From: Soehngenia sp.
Lineage (GTDB): Bacteria > Bacillota > Clostridia > Tissierellales > Tissierellaceae
Length of the DNA stretch: 64,000 bases
Direction: 5' to 3'
Assembly: GCA_024637045.1 (NCBI GenBank)
Contig: JAGXFX010000027.1
Location: 1 to 64,000 of the forward strand
In this document: piece by piece, positions 63,076 through 64,000 of the stretch
How the letters are laid out: each line of letters starts with the position of its first letter
Numbering within the stretch: the stretch's first letter is position 1
Translations under genes and position numbers: made by a program
The notes under the pieces: generated by a model
What the model was told of the DNA's origin: nothing
Databases searched by the model: none
The model's input: only the letters and a program-made list of their open reading frames with translations

Positions 63076-63415
63076 ATTCAATAATATCCTTGAAGTCACT
63101 GAGACTATAAATTTTTTCACCATCTCTACCATTGGTTGAATCAGAATAAAACATTGAATTCATTATAGATTCCTCCGTTGCTTGGACAGTGGCGAGAAAC
63201 ACGATATCTATGAAATCTTCATGAAGTACTTTTTTATTAACGATTGGATCTTCAGGATAGTGGTTTATTCTGTTGGCAGTACTGAAGCCGATGGCTATTT
63301 CTCCACTTCCGTTTCCAGTGTAGGCACCGGTTCGAGCTATTCCAGATTGAGTTCTCTTCAAGATTCCTGTTAACTGTCTAGAAGCCATAGGTCCTTTTTT
63401 AATAAGGGTTTGCAT
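63074..63415 (-). pseudogene. Truncated P1/DmpA-family (S58) peptidase
   Basis: 113 codons give the C-terminal third of an L-aminopeptidase/D-esterase (DmpA) protein: RQLTGILKRTQSGIARTG, then GNGSGEIAIGFSTANR with the Ser that in intact enzymes follows the self-cleavage site region. Normal members are about 330-370 residues. Upstream on the minus strand there is a plausible ribosome site (GAGGAG) and ATG followed after four codons by a stop, as if an internal deletion joined the old start region to the C-terminal part. I treat it as non-functional. Confidence 0.7.
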
Positions 63416-63539
63416 ACTGTCTTTATTTTAAAGTAGACTCATAATAACAACTCCTCTTCTTGTGTAAACCGATGGATAATTACTTCTAGCTAGGGTATAT
63501 ACTTATCATATGATATAGGCTAAAGGGGGGAGATGCAAG

Positions 63540-64000
63540 ATGAATTATACAGTATTAATTGGTGGAGCAGCAGGACAAGGTATGGACACATTGTCTGAAC
63601 TGCTTACAAAATCCTTAAAGAGATATGGATTTTTTGTATTTAAGCATAGTGATTATATGTCCAGAGTGAGGGGAGGACACAATTTTATTCAAATCAGATT
63701 TTCAGACAAGCCAGTATATACATACGAGGAAAATATTGATATTATTTTTGCTTTAAACAAGGAAACAATAGATTTACACAAGGGAAGACTTAAAGAAGAT
63801 GGGATAATTCTGGCAGATAAAGAAGTGTCAGAAGAAAATAATATTCTAGCTCTGGATCTTGAAGATACAGCAAAGAATGCAGGGAATTCAAGAGCCATGA
63901 CATCAGTAGGAATGGGTTCTATTATCAAAATGTTAGGTTTGAAATCCGACAAGGCACTAAAGGTAATGGAGGATACTTTAAAAGAAAGTATTCTTGATGT
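63540..64000 (+). CDS. 2-oxoacid:ferredoxin oxidoreductase, gamma/alpha-type subunit, partial
   Basis: The frame is open from ATG 63540 to the window end (153 full codons), behind GGGGGGAG. The beginning is the gamma domain: VLIGGAAGQGMDTLSELLTK, then HSDYMSRVRGGHNFIQIRFS, IDIIFALNKETIDLHKGRL. Members of the KorA type start with this domain and continue into the pyrimidine-binding alpha domain. They oxidise pyruvate, 2-oxoglutarate or branched 2-oxoacids with CoA and reduce ferredoxin. The substrate cannot be told from this part. Confidence 0.88.
   Translation, partial: MNYTVLIGGAAGQGMDTLSELLTKSLKRYGFFVFKHSDYMSRVRGGHNFIQIRFSDKPVYTYEENIDIIFALNKETIDLHKGRLKEDGIILADKEVSEENNILALDLEDTAKNAGNSRAMTSVGMGSIIKMLGLKSDKALKVMEDTLKESILD

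Noticed and set aside
1-64000. tRNA, rRNA, insertion sequences, prophage or integrase genes
   Set aside because: I looked for cloverleaf-like arms, CCA ends, transposase and recombinase motifs and saw none; absence by eye is not proof.

Overview
This window looks like a chromosomal segment of an anaerobic, low-GC, Gram-positive bacterium of the Clostridia, possibly from the Peptostreptococcales-Tissierellales side; I cannot name a genus. The evidence is AT-rich DNA with strong AGGAGG-type ribosome binding sites and frequent TTG/GTG starts, TATAAT promoters, hairpin-plus-T terminators, S-layer-homology and stalk-domain surface proteins, an oxygen-sensitive NADH/ferredoxin-type flavoprotein operon, a 2-oxoacid:ferredoxin oxidoreductase subunit, and a cysteine-free S4 protein.

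Layout. (1) 1-4200, minus strand: three surface or secreted genes, one badly decayed, each preceded by a copy of the same leader: a c-di-GMP-II-type riboswitch aptamer, an overlapping terminator, and then a second conserved hairpin that I cannot assign. (2) 4372-11572: a DMT exporter; a six-gene envelope-stress-like operon (two SHOCT proteins, a secreted protein, a response regulator, a histidine kinase, a tiny LDCC protein); a membrane GGDEF protein; the relic of an HD-GYP phosphodiesterase; a kinase-like protein; and a LysE exporter. (3) 11726-20542: a DTD2-type D-aminoacyl-tRNA deacylase, a family of glycine-zipper membrane proteins with one member broken by a single stop, stalk-domain and lipoproteins, an SLH-anchored HtrA-like protease and a DUF4153 protein. 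(4) 20586-30238: a ferredoxin under a CsoR/CstR-like operator, a ubiquitin-like sulfur carrier, TraX, a PC4-like protein, a GGCT-like protein, gamma carbonic anhydrase, a TetR/adaptor/RND efflux operon and a phosphohexomutase.

(5) 30305-37633, minus strand: an ACT-domain gene, then three translationally coupled genes. The first encodes a 1574-residue fusion with HD, helical-repeat, NadD-like nucleotidyltransferase, GNAT-like and phosphoribosyltransferase-like regions. It is followed by a divergent lactate/malate-dehydrogenase-fold protein and a flavodoxin-fold reductase. This is the best candidate for an undescribed system in the window and looks like nucleotide or NAD metabolism. (6) 37762-46912, plus strand: one long operon (PfkB-like, SbcD/YhaO-like, SbcC/YhaN-like, phosphoesterase, NagB, CYTH, TldD, PmbA).

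(7) 47197-53055: a three-gene electron-transfer operon (NuoE-like, NuoF-like, and a fusion of NuoG/Fdh-like and GltD/NfnB-like parts without a visible metal-ligand Cys/Sec), possibly a bifurcating transhydrogenase. (8) 53155-64000: an ABC exporter, rpsD and ppa on the minus strand, an M55 aminopeptidase, an MTA/SAH-type deaminase, CstA, an ArsA-type ATPase with a small partner, relics of cysE and of a DmpA-type peptidase, and the start of a 2-oxoacid:ferredoxin oxidoreductase gene.

A recurring theme is cyclic-di-GMP: three sensing RNAs in front of surface genes, one candidate synthase, and one dead phosphodiesterase lie within about 10 kb of each other.
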